A stretch of 64,000 nt of DNA from Bordetella sp. BOR01. Lineage in GTDB: Bacteria; Pseudomonadota; Gammaproteobacteria; Burkholderiales; Burkholderiaceae_B. The stretch is taken from contig NZ_JAHUWT010000002.1 in the NCBI RefSeq assembly GCF_019218885.1, forward strand, positions 62,001-126,000, read 5' to 3'. The notes beneath the pieces were generated by a model. That model saw only the letters and a list, made by a program, of their open reading frames with translations, was not told where the DNA came from and did no database searches. Position numbers and translations under genes: made by a program. This document shows, one piece after another, positions 51,156 through 59,565 of the stretch. Position 1 is the stretch's first letter, and each line of letters begins with the position of its first letter.

Positions 51156-51959
51156 ATGAAGATCTGGCACCAGAGTTTTACTGTTCTTGAAGACTTGCCT
51201 GCATATGCCGGCGCCATGGAAGGCCACATCCGCAAGATCGTGCATGCCGACACCCAGGTGGACATGCATGGCCAGCTTCCCGGCACCTACAGCAGCAATT
51301 ATCCCGGCACCGACTTGCGCCATGCGGCATTGTTCGGCATCCACGGCCTGCAGTGGGTCGTCCAGGCGCTTCAGGCGCAAGAGCAGGGCTACGACGCCTT
51401 TGCCATGTGCACCATCCCCAACCCCATGATCCGCGAGATCCGCACGCTGGTCGACATTCCGGTAGTCGGTTACGGCGAGGCCAGTTGCCACCTGGCGTGC
51501 CAGATGGGGCGTCGGTTCGGCGTGCTGTTGTTCATAGAATCGATGGGGCCGCTGCTGCTGGAGCAGATTTCGCAATACGGCCTGGCCGGCCGTTGCGCGG
51601 GTGTGGACGGTGTCGGCTTCACGTTCCAGGATGTGTTGCCCGCGTTCGAGAATCCGGGCTCCCTGATCGATCGCTTCCGCGATGCCGCGCGCGGCATGAT
51701 CGCGCGCGGCGCCGATGTCATCGTACCGGGAGAAATGCCGCTCAATGTGCTGCTGGCGGTCAACGGCGTGAGCGAAGTCGATGGCGTGCCCATCATCGAC
51801 GGCCTGGCCGTCACGATCAAGACAGCCGAGATGCTGGCCGACCTGCGCCGCACGACCGGCCTGGCGCAGACTCGTCATGGTTTCTTCGGCGCAGCGCCGC
51901 CGCGCGAGCGCGTTCGGGAAGTGCTGCGGTTCTACGGCATCGACAGGCTGGCCGGCTAG
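51156..51959 (+). CDS. Asp/Glu racemase-fold protein, single catalytic cysteine (first)
   Basis: A 267-residue Asp/Glu/hydantoin racemase-superfamily protein (MKIWHQSFTVLEDLPAY). The first-half cysteine is present at C85 (GYDAFAMCTIPNP). The second-half catalytic position, normally a GC in a VIVLGCxG motif, reads VIVPGEMPL, so the two-cysteine racemase mechanism is not possible. It may be an isomerase, decarboxylase or hydrolase. It is paralogous to the next gene. GGAGC lies 8 bases before the ATG. Confidence 0.85.
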   Translation: MKIWHQSFTVLEDLPAYAGAMEGHIRKIVHADTQVDMHGQLPGTYSSNYPGTDLRHAALFGIHGLQWVVQALQAQEQGYDAFAMCTIPNPMIREIRTLVDIPVVGYGEASCHLACQMGRRFGVLLFIESMGPLLLEQISQYGLAGRCAGVDGVGFTFQDVLPAFENPGSLIDRFRDAARGMIARGADVIVPGEMPLNVLLAVNGVSEVDGVPIIDGLAVTIKTAEMLADLRRTTGLAQTRHGFFGAAPPRERVREVLRFYGIDRLAG

Positions 51960-52008
51960 CGGGGAAAGGGCTGGCGCGGTGCCGGCCCATTTGTTCAAGG
52001 AGGCGGCG

Positions 52009-52809
52009 ATGAAAATTTGGTATCAAAGCGCCAGCAGCTATGGTTACGAGCCCGTCTGGGATGAATACGGCAAAACGCTGGAATCGCAGTGCCGTAACGT
52101 ACTGGCCCCGGATGTCGAGCTGCGGGTGGCCGGCATTCCCGTGATGCTGCGCGACGTCGAGAACTGGCGGTCGCTGCAGTACTACCAGAATGCCCAGGTG
52201 CTGGCGAACATGCGCCGGGCCGAAGCCGAGGGCTACGATGCGTTCGTGATCGGTTGCACGCTTGACGTATGCCTGCACGAAGGCAAGAGCATGCTCGATA
52301 TCCCGGTGGTCGGCATCAGCGAGGCTGCCTATCGCATGGCCATGACCATGGGGCGGCTATACGCCGTGGTGACCAGCTCTTCAGCTTTTACCGAGGTCTA
52401 TGGCGAACAGGTCGAGCGCTACGGCGTGGCCGGCCGCTATCTGCGCGGCCCCTACATCGTGCCGGCTAGCGAAGAGGAAATCGCCACCTCGCTTATCCAG
52501 CCGGGGCCGTTGCTCGAGAAATTCCGCCAGACAGCGGCGCGGGCAGTTGCCGACGGCGCGTCGGTCATCATCCCGGCACCTGCCTTTCTGTCGACACTGG
52601 CTTATCGCGCGGGCGTCACGGATATCGATGGCGCCCTGGTACTGGACACCGTGGCCACGGCGGTCAAGACAGCCGAGATGCTGGCGGGCTTGCGCAAGGC
52701 CGGGGTGCAGCCGTCGAGGCGGATTGGCGTTTACTGCAAGCCTGCGCCACGGCACGAACAGGACGCTTACCGGGATCTGGGCCGCGTCTTCACGCTTGAG
52801 CCGTACTGA
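52009..52809 (+). CDS. Asp/Glu racemase-fold protein, single catalytic cysteine (second)
   Basis: A 266-residue paralogue of the preceding protein, sharing MKIWxQS, GYDAF, PVVG and VKTAEMLA. C83 (GYDAFVIGCTLDVC) is in the first catalytic position, while the second position is VIIPAPAF with no cysteine. AAGGAGG precedes the ATG at 52009, 49 bases after the first gene. The shared loss of the second cysteine suggests a common non-racemase chemistry or a heterodimer. Confidence 0.85.
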   Translation: MKIWYQSASSYGYEPVWDEYGKTLESQCRNVLAPDVELRVAGIPVMLRDVENWRSLQYYQNAQVLANMRRAEAEGYDAFVIGCTLDVCLHEGKSMLDIPVVGISEAAYRMAMTMGRLYAVVTSSSAFTEVYGEQVERYGVAGRYLRGPYIVPASEEEIATSLIQPGPLLEKFRQTAARAVADGASVIIPAPAFLSTLAYRAGVTDIDGALVLDTVATAVKTAEMLAGLRKAGVQPSRRIGVYCKPAPRHEQDAYRDLGRVFTLEPY

Positions 52810-52885
52810 GACCTGGCGGGCAGAGCATGGCACAGGGGGGCGTATCTCGCTAAACTAGGCCGGGACGCTTTGCAGGAGCCAGGTG

Positions 52886-53119
52886 ATGCTGAAAACAGGA
52901 ATGGTTGTTTCATTGGCCGTGCTGGCCGGTTGCGCGCAATCCACCGACCGCACGGTCGGCATGCCGAATCCCGCTTCGGTCTACTGCCAAGAGCAAGGCG
53001 GGCAACTGCGCATTGTGAACACCCAGGATGGGCAGGTCGGTATGTGTGTACTGCCCAATGGCGAAGAGATCGAAGAATGGGAACTGTATCGGCGCGACCA
53101 CCCCGAACTGAAGGGGTAG
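52886..53119 (+). CDS. DUF333-type small lipoprotein
   Basis: A 77-residue lipoprotein. The signal ends with lipobox LAGC (Cys17). The mature part has the DUF333 pattern NPASVYCQEQGGQL, GMCVLPNGE and IEEWELYRR. This family includes small putative hemolysin-like or inhibitor-like lipoproteins, with no firm function. CAGGAG precedes the ATG at 52886. It is a single gene between two clusters. Confidence 0.85.
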   Translation: MLKTGMVVSLAVLAGCAQSTDRTVGMPNPASVYCQEQGGQLRIVNTQDGQVGMCVLPNGEEIEEWELYRRDHPELKG

Positions 53120-53298
53120 CGTGGGCAGCCCCTGGCGAGATTGCTGCATTGACCGGCCCAGGTGATGTCAGTAAGCTAAGCGCGACTCGACTTCCGTGGC
53201 GTACCCGCGTTCTCGCGGGCTGGATCCCGGCAAGCGAAGTACGGCGCTAGTATCCGGTCTTCGGGCCAGCGCCCTATAAAAGATCAGGGGAATGACTC

Positions 53299-54240
53299 AT
53301 GGGCGCTGACAAGGGGCCGATGAACGTCCGGGCACTCGAGGCTTTCCGTGCGGTCATGCGGACGGGGTCCATGACCGCTGCCGCACGCATCATCCATACC
53401 ACCCAGCCCAATATCAGCCGCCTGGTTTCCATACTGGAAGCCGAGCTTGCCTTGAAACTGTTCGCCCGCGAAGGCAACAAGCTGCACGTGACCGACGAAG
53501 GGGTCGCCTTCTTCAAAGAGGTCGAGCAGCACTACGCCGGATTATCGGCGCTGAAGGATGCGGCCAGGACAATCAAGCAGCTCGGCGGCGGAAGATTGCA
53601 CATCGCCACCGCTCCGGCATTGAGCCACGGGTTTCTTGCCAACGTGGTCGCGGAATTCGTCAAGCGTCATCCACGGGTCACGCTGTCCATACGCACCTGT
53701 AATTCATACATGGTCGAGCAACTGGTGAATTCGCAGTTGTGCGACCTGGGGCTTGCCGCATTCATCGGGCACGTCACCGAACCAGGCCTGGAGTCCGAGC
53801 GTATCGCCAGCATCCGGGGCGTATGCCTGCTTCACCGCGATCATCCGCTGGCCGCTCGCGAGGTCATTCACGCGCGCGACCTGGAGGGTGAGGCATTCGT
53901 CTCGATTGCCCGCCAGAATGGCAGCCGCGAGCATGTGGACAGCTTGTTCGAGCAAGTCAAGGTCACGCGCAAGATCGAAGTAGAGGCCGAGAATGCGTCG
54001 ACCATCTGCCATCTGGTGGCCCAGGGCCTGGGAGTCAGCGTGCTGAATGCGGTCATCGCCGGCGACTTCCTGTGCCACGGGCTGGTGGTCAAGGAGTTCC
54101 AGCCGGCCATCCATTTTCCGATCACATTGCTGCGGTCCAGCCACAGGCCCCGCAGCCTGCTGGTGGCGGCTTTCATAGATTGCCTGGGGGCGGTGCTGAA
54201 GTCCCGCTTCGAAGAAACCGAACCCGCCACGTTCGGCTAG
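53299..54240 (+). CDS. LysR-family transcriptional regulator
   Basis: A 313-residue LysR protein. The winged helix is at residues about 8-65 (TGSMTAAARIIHTTQPNISR), and the effector domain includes GGGRLHIATAPALSHGFLA. AGGGGA precedes the ATG at 53299; a second ATG at 53320 is possible. It is upstream of and in the same direction as the ABC importer/dehydrogenase operon, which it probably controls. Confidence 0.94.
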   Translation: MGADKGPMNVRALEAFRAVMRTGSMTAAARIIHTTQPNISRLVSILEAELALKLFAREGNKLHVTDEGVAFFKEVEQHYAGLSALKDAARTIKQLGGGRLHIATAPALSHGFLANVVAEFVKRHPRVTLSIRTCNSYMVEQLVNSQLCDLGLAAFIGHVTEPGLESERIASIRGVCLLHRDHPLAAREVIHARDLEGEAFVSIARQNGSREHVDSLFEQVKVTRKIEVEAENASTICHLVAQGLGVSVLNAVIAGDFLCHGLVVKEFQPAIHFPITLLRSSHRPRSLLVAAFIDCLGAVLKSRFEETEPATFG

Positions 54241-54294
54241 CTGGCGCGGGCAAGCATATAAAAAACGTATAGAGACTGCGTATTTTTTGATTTG

Positions 54295-54310
54295 ACGCTC
54301 CCGGGAGCGT
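54295..54310. promoter_or_regulatory. 16-bp perfect palindrome upstream of the ABC importer operon
   Basis: ACGCTCCCGGGAGCGT lies 55 bases after the LysR gene and 160 bases before the receptor gene. As a hairpin it would be GC-rich but has no T-run after it, so it is either an operator or a weak terminator of the LysR gene. Confidence 0.45.
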
Positions 54311-54469
54311 GCCACACCATATACCGCAAGAACACGAGCGACCCGGTGCCTCGTGATAAGAAAGAACCGGGAAGTGATACGTGGTAGTTGACTCTGTATA
54401 TGTTACCGGTGGCGATCGAGGCCTATGCCCGCGGTTTGCGCCGGACGCAAACTGGACAGGACAGACATC

Positions 54470-55531
54470 ATGGATACGGCAACGCGGCGCACTTTCTTGA
54501 AGCAATCGGTGGGATTCGGATTGGCGACCATCGGCGGCAGCTATGTACGGATCGGGCGGGCGGCCGACGATCACATCTACGTCACCAGTTCGGGCGGTTC
54601 GTTCATGGAGAACGTTCGCAAGCACATGGCCGAGCCATTCGCAAAGCAGTCAGGTGTCAAGGTGACCCTGGTGCCGGGCACCAATCCGACTCATGCGCTG
54701 AAGATCCTGTCCAGCCGCGGCACGCCGCCCTACGATGTGGCCGCGTTTGGTGGCATGGATATGTATCGCCTGATCAAGGCCCGGAAACTTGTGCAGGTCG
54801 ACGAAAAAAGCGTCCCCAGCCTGGCCGATGTTCCCGACAAGTTCAAGGCCGACTGGGAAGGCTGTGGTTCGATGTACGACTACAGCAGCGTCGGCATAGC
54901 CTATCGGCCGGACAAGATCCAGGGCGGCGTCAAATCCTGGAAGGAATTCGTCGAGCGGACCATCGCCGGCGACTTCGGCAAGCAGGTGTTCTTCAACAAC
55001 CTGAGTTCGAACGTGCGTGGCGCAGAAGTGCTGTCGATGTTCGGAAAGGTGTACGGCAGCGGATACGGCGACATCGAGGCGTCCATCGCGACACTCGAGA
55101 AAATGAAGCCGCACATCTTCAAGTTCTTCACGGCGTTCAATGATCCCGTCGTGCTGTTGACCAGCGGCGAAGGCGCTATCGGCCCGGGCTGGGATGGCCG
55201 CACGTTCATCGCCGAAGACTCCACCAAAGGCATGGTGAAGTGGGTGGATCCCGCCGAAGGGGCGGTCTCGAGCGGCCCCGTGATGGGCGTGGTGAAGGGC
55301 GGCAAGGAAGACCTGGCCAAGGCCTTCATGAATTACGCCCTGGGTGAAGAAGCACAGAAGGCCTTCTGCGAAAGCATGCTGTACGGCGCCGTGAACCGCA
55401 AAGTGCAGTACAGCGAAAAACTCAAGGACCGTCTACCAGGCATCGATTCGGTCCAACTGGTCGACACAGAGCTTCTGATCAAGAACATGGGTGCCCTGCT
55501 GGACGCATGGAACAAGCGCATCGCGGTCTGA
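54470..55531 (+). CDS. ABC transporter substrate-binding protein, PotD-like
   Basis: A 353-residue exported receptor with a TAT-type leader (TRRTFLKQSVGFGLATIGG). The mature start VTSSGGSFMENVRKHMAEPF and later NPTHALKILSSRGTPPYDV match the polyamine/thiamine/iron receptor class (PotD/AfuA-like). The ligand is unknown; downstream genes suggest an amino-acid derivative or peptide. The ATG at 54470 was chosen because the TAT signal directly follows it. Confidence 0.9.
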   Translation: MDTATRRTFLKQSVGFGLATIGGSYVRIGRAADDHIYVTSSGGSFMENVRKHMAEPFAKQSGVKVTLVPGTNPTHALKILSSRGTPPYDVAAFGGMDMYRLIKARKLVQVDEKSVPSLADVPDKFKADWEGCGSMYDYSSVGIAYRPDKIQGGVKSWKEFVERTIAGDFGKQVFFNNLSSNVRGAEVLSMFGKVYGSGYGDIEASIATLEKMKPHIFKFFTAFNDPVVLLTSGEGAIGPGWDGRTFIAEDSTKGMVKWVDPAEGAVSSGPVMGVVKGGKEDLAKAFMNYALGEEAQKAFCESMLYGAVNRKVQYSEKLKDRLPGIDSVQLVDTELLIKNMGALLDAWNKRIAV

Positions 55532-55680
55532 GCGCAGTCTTGCCCGTGGGCCAGCCTGGGGCAGCCCGGGCTGGCGCCCCGCAACGTTCGGCGTAGCCAT
55601 TCCGCCACCCGTTCCCAATACGAATATCGTCCGCCGTGCGTCCTGCGCGCACCGGCCAACCGGCCATGGAGTGTTCGACC

Positions 55681-56544
55681 ATGAAGCAACGCGTGCTGTT
55701 CCTGTCTCCGGCATTGTTGTTCATTACCCTGCTCTTGTTCGTACCGTTCCTGTACTTGCTGTATCTCAGCTTCATGGACAAGGATTACCTGTATGGCGGC
55801 CCGCCGCTGGCCAGCTTCGCCAACTATGTCGAGGCGTTCAGTAATCCGGTTTATTGGGAAAGCATCGTCAACACCTTTCGCATCGGCGCCACCGTCACCC
55901 TGGCCACGCTGATCATAGGATTCCCGGTCGCGTACATCATTTCCGTATCCGGGAAGACCCTGGCAACCGTTCTGACTGTCGTGACCATATTGCCGCTGTT
56001 TGTCAGCGTGGTAGTGCGCGGCTTTGGCTGGATCATCGTGTTTGGCAGGGAAGGGCCGCTGAATGCGCTGTTGCAATGGGCAGGGCTGATCGATGCGCCC
56101 GTCCAGGTGCTGTACACCGAGACAGCCGTCATCATCGCCTTGACTCACCTGTTGCTTCCCTTCATGGTCTTGCCCCTTCTGGCCAGTTTGAAGGCCATCG
56201 ATAAAAGTGTCATCGATGCAGCGATGGTGCTCGGCTCGCGGCGCAGGGACGTGTTCCTGCGCGTGATCATTCCGCTCTGTTCCCCCGGATTCGTGGTCGG
56301 TTCGCTGCTGGTGTTCCTTCATGTGCTGGCGACGTTCGTGCTTCCCGCGATGCTCGGTTCCATCAACATCAAGATGATCGCAACGATGATCTACCAGCAG
56401 GTGATGATCGCGGGCAATGTACCCGCCGGCGCCGCCTTGGCAGTCATCCTGTTTACCTTCACCATGCTGATCTTCGGGCTGATGGGCGTCATCAGGAATC
56501 GCATCAGCTTCGATTCGAAGCCGCAGGCCGGAGGGGCGCAATGA
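55681..56544 (+). CDS. ABC transporter permease, PotB-like
   Basis: A 287-residue permease. The first helix is VLFLSPALLFITLLLFVPFL, and the EAA loop reads IDAAMVLGSRRRDVFLRVIIP. GGAG lies 9 bases before the ATG at 55681. Its stop overlaps the next permease gene by 4 bases. It forms a heterodimer with the following PotC-like permease. Confidence 0.92.
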   Translation: MKQRVLFLSPALLFITLLLFVPFLYLLYLSFMDKDYLYGGPPLASFANYVEAFSNPVYWESIVNTFRIGATVTLATLIIGFPVAYIISVSGKTLATVLTVVTILPLFVSVVVRGFGWIIVFGREGPLNALLQWAGLIDAPVQVLYTETAVIIALTHLLLPFMVLPLLASLKAIDKSVIDAAMVLGSRRRDVFLRVIIPLCSPGFVVGSLLVFLHVLATFVLPAMLGSINIKMIATMIYQQVMIAGNVPAGAALAVILFTFTMLIFGLMGVIRNRISFDSKPQAGGAQ

Positions 56545-57314
56545 AAAGAACGCTTAGCGTCCTGTACATCGTTTTCATGTGCAGCCCCTTGCTTATCGTG
56601 GTGGGCGCGGCGTTCGAGCCGCAGGAAATCCTGAGGTTCCCGCCCCATGGCTTTTCACTGACCTGGTTTGGGCGCGTGGTGCAAGATCCGGCATTCCTGG
56701 ACGCCGCCGCCAATAGCCTGGTGATCGCGCTGCTGGCCACCGCGCTGTCGGTGGTGTTTGGCTTGCTGGCAGCTTACGCCCTTGCCAGAGGCAGCGGCCG
56801 GTATCGCGAGGCCATTCTCGGCCTGTTGCTGTCCCCGCTCATCATCCCCGAACTGGTGATAGGCCTGGCGCTCTTGCAGATGCTGACGCTGATGAACATC
56901 GGCACCGACCTGCTTACCCTTGTACTGGCGCATACCGTGATCTGCCTGCCCTATACGGTACGGCTGCTGTTCAACGGGGTGTCGGCCATCAGCGAAAGCC
57001 TGGAAAACGCCTCGCTCTTGCTGGGGGCGAGCCGCAGCGGAACGATTGTCAGGGTGACCCTGCCTCTGATGAAAAGCTCGATATTGGCCGCGGCCTTGTT
57101 CGCCTTTCTTACGAGCTTCGACAACACTGTCATATCGCTGTTCCTGGTCGATACCTCGACCATGACCTTGCCTATCACGATCTACAACTACGTCGAGTTC
57201 AGTCTCGACCCGGCGATCGCTGCGCTGTCGACCATCCTGATCCTGCTTTCCTGCGTGGCGGTGTCGGTGATGAGCAGGGTTGCCGGCCTGGATAACATGG
57301 GGCCAAGAAAATGA
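56541..57314 (+). CDS. ABC transporter permease, PotC-like
   Basis: A 257-residue permease with six hydrophobic segments. The EAA loop is ENASLLLGASRSGTIVRVTLP, preceded by AHTVICLPYTVRLLFNG. It starts within the previous gene's stop (ATGA) and ends overlapping the ATPase start, so the three membrane/ATPase genes are translationally coupled. Confidence 0.92.
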   Translation: MKRTLSVLYIVFMCSPLLIVVGAAFEPQEILRFPPHGFSLTWFGRVVQDPAFLDAAANSLVIALLATALSVVFGLLAAYALARGSGRYREAILGLLLSPLIIPELVIGLALLQMLTLMNIGTDLLTLVLAHTVICLPYTVRLLFNGVSAISESLENASLLLGASRSGTIVRVTLPLMKSSILAAALFAFLTSFDNTVISLFLVDTSTMTLPITIYNYVEFSLDPAIAALSTILILLSCVAVSVMSRVAGLDNMGPRK

Positions 57315-58426
57315 CGGAACGCGAAGACTATTCAATTGAGCTCAAGGGCTTGACGCTGGGCTACGGCGATCGCGACATCATCTCGGGGCTGAACCTGGAT
57401 ATACGCCGGGGCGAGATTCTATCGCTGCTTGGGCCCAGCGGCTGCGGCAAGACGACCACCCTGCATGCCATCGCGGGCCTGCTTTCGCCCAGGCAGGGAT
57501 CGATCATCATCGATGGCGTGGACCAGACCGATGTCCCGATCAACCGCCGCAACGTGGGCATGGTGTTCCAGGGATACGCGTTGTTCCCTCATATGACGGT
57601 TTTCAATAATGTCTCGTATGGGTTGCGCATCAAATCGGTAGATAAAGAGCAAATCCGGCAACGGGTGGCACGTGCCTTGGAACTGGTCGGAATGGAACGG
57701 TTCGCGCACAGGAAGCCCAAGGAGCTTTCTGGCGGCCAGCAGCAGCGGGTTGCCATCGCGCGCACCATCGTCATGGAGCCGCGCGTATTGCTTCTTGACG
57801 AGCCGCTGTCGAACCTGGACGCCAAGCTCAGGCAGGAAATCAGGGGCGACCTGAAGCGCATTCTGCGGGAATTGTCGATCACTTCGGTGTTCGTCACACA
57901 CGACCAGGAAGAGGCAATGTTCCTGTCCGACCGCATTGTCTTGATGAAAGACGGAGAGATCGCGCAAGTGTCCTCACCGCGTGAAATCTACAATCATCCC
58001 GCCAGTTCGTTCGCCGCCGCGTTCCTGGGCAACACGAACTTCATAGCAGCCACGTTGCTGCACCAGACGCCCGACAACACGAGCTGTGAAGTCAGCGTTA
58101 CCGAAACCGGCCAAGTGCTGAGGGCCCGCGCGGCATTGCGGTTCGACGCTAAGCAGCCCGTCTACTTGACGGTCAAGCATGACAGGGTGGGCTATACGCT
58201 GTCCCGCGAGGCGTTCCTTACGCTGCAGCAGCAGCCGGGAATTTCCACGATGACATGCCGCATCGCGGATGTCCACTTTCTGGGGCATGTCACCAAGATC
58301 GAATGCCTGGCCGGGAATCAGGCCATGACCGTGCTGCGCCCCTCGGCCTGCGTCGAAGCCGACCTGGTCCCTGGCGCCACGATCTATCTCAGTTGGCCAG
58401 AGGACGAGAGCCTTGTCCTGTCCTGA
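57311..58426 (+). CDS. ABC transporter ATP-binding protein, PotA-like
   Basis: A 371-residue ABC ATPase. Walker A is GPSGCGKTTTLHAIAG, the signature LSGGQQQRVAIARTI, Walker B VLLLDEPLSNLDAKLRQE and the H-loop VFVTHDQEEAMFLS. A C-terminal TOBE/OB-type domain of about 120 residues follows, as in PotA. It energises the importer. Confidence 0.94.
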   Translation: MTEREDYSIELKGLTLGYGDRDIISGLNLDIRRGEILSLLGPSGCGKTTTLHAIAGLLSPRQGSIIIDGVDQTDVPINRRNVGMVFQGYALFPHMTVFNNVSYGLRIKSVDKEQIRQRVARALELVGMERFAHRKPKELSGGQQQRVAIARTIVMEPRVLLLDEPLSNLDAKLRQEIRGDLKRILRELSITSVFVTHDQEEAMFLSDRIVLMKDGEIAQVSSPREIYNHPASSFAAAFLGNTNFIAATLLHQTPDNTSCEVSVTETGQVLRARAALRFDAKQPVYLTVKHDRVGYTLSREAFLTLQQQPGISTMTCRIADVHFLGHVTKIECLAGNQAMTVLRPSACVEADLVPGATIYLSWPEDESLVLS

Positions 58427-58488
58427 TGAATCTGCAGCGGTCACGCCCTTGTGCGTGAAGTCATTCCACTAACCAGAGGATTAGCAAG

Positions 58489-59538
58489 ATGATCAAAGAA
58501 TTTGGACTCGAGCTTACCGAAGCCGAACACGAACGGGCGGCGCGCATCCGCAAGGAATTTGTCTACTGGAACCTCTGTGATTCCACCACGCGCGAATGCG
58601 GCGACGAAATCTATCTTGACCAGGTCAAGGCGTCGAATGTAACCGCCATCAACCATACGGTTTGCTATTCGGTCGATTTCGCGGAAGGCGTGAAGAACAT
58701 CGCCCATTGGACGCGCTTGTACGATACCCACCCCGAAGTCGGGTTCATCGCAAAATCGTACGCCGATATCGCGCGTGCCCAGCAAGAGCAGCGGACAGCG
58801 ATATTCATGGGGTTCCAGGACGTTACCGCCCTGGAGGACGACATGGACAAGATGAAGGTCTTCTACGACCTCGGCATCCGCTTCGTGCAGCCTACCTACC
58901 AGGACCGCAACTTGTTTGGCGACGGCTGCGGCGAACGATACCAGTCGGGGCTTAGCAACCTGGGCATCAAGTTCATCAAGAAACTCGACGAACTGGGCAT
59001 CGTGATCGATACGTCCCATGTCGGCATCGGCACGACCATAGATTGCGCCACTATATCCGAGCGCCCCATCATGGCCACCCATACGGCGGCGCGCGGCATT
59101 GTCGATACGCCGCGCAACAAGACCGACGACGAGATCAAGGCAATTGCGGCCAAGGGCGGCGTGATCGGCATCGCGGGCAAATCGGGGTTCCTGAAAAAAG
59201 ACGGCCTGGACACCGGCAGTACCATCAACGACATGATCGATCACGTCGTCTACATCGCGAACCTGGTCGGCATCGAGCACGTGGGGATCGGTACCGATGT
59301 GGGCGATTTGCGCAAGTACAGTCCCGACAGAATGGCCGAGTTCCATGCCCGTCACCCCGAGGTGGCGATCATCGGCCCAAAGCTGCGCACAGATATCATG
59401 CATCCCAAAGATGTCGGTCCGGGCACGCTGCATTACATCATTGCCTACCTGGCCAAGCGCGAGTTCTCGGATGATGAAATCCGGATGGTGCTGGGGGAGA
59501 ACGCCAATCGGGTGGTCAAGGCCGTCTTCAAAGATTGA
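58489..59538 (+). CDS. Membrane dipeptidase (M19)-family protein with altered metal site
   Basis: A 349-residue TIM-barrel protein of the M19 renal dipeptidase family. The C-terminal half is well conserved: DTSHVG (H177), IMATHTAARG (H198), and HVGIGTD near residue 268. In the N-terminal half the HxD metal pair reads L29-C-D31 and the bridging glutamate (GVEGG in human enzyme) is Q110 (MGFQDVTAL). Two of five metal ligands are therefore missing, so it may be a mononuclear or non-peptidase enzyme. It follows the ABC operon by 62 bases and probably acts on the imported compound. Confidence 0.85.
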   Translation: MIKEFGLELTEAEHERAARIRKEFVYWNLCDSTTRECGDEIYLDQVKASNVTAINHTVCYSVDFAEGVKNIAHWTRLYDTHPEVGFIAKSYADIARAQQEQRTAIFMGFQDVTALEDDMDKMKVFYDLGIRFVQPTYQDRNLFGDGCGERYQSGLSNLGIKFIKKLDELGIVIDTSHVGIGTTIDCATISERPIMATHTAARGIVDTPRNKTDDEIKAIAAKGGVIGIAGKSGFLKKDGLDTGSTINDMIDHVVYIANLVGIEHVGIGTDVGDLRKYSPDRMAEFHARHPEVAIIGPKLRTDIMHPKDVGPGTLHYIIAYLAKREFSDDEIRMVLGENANRVVKAVFKD

Positions 59539-59565
59539 TGGCTCGCGCGTAGGGAGAAGACATTC

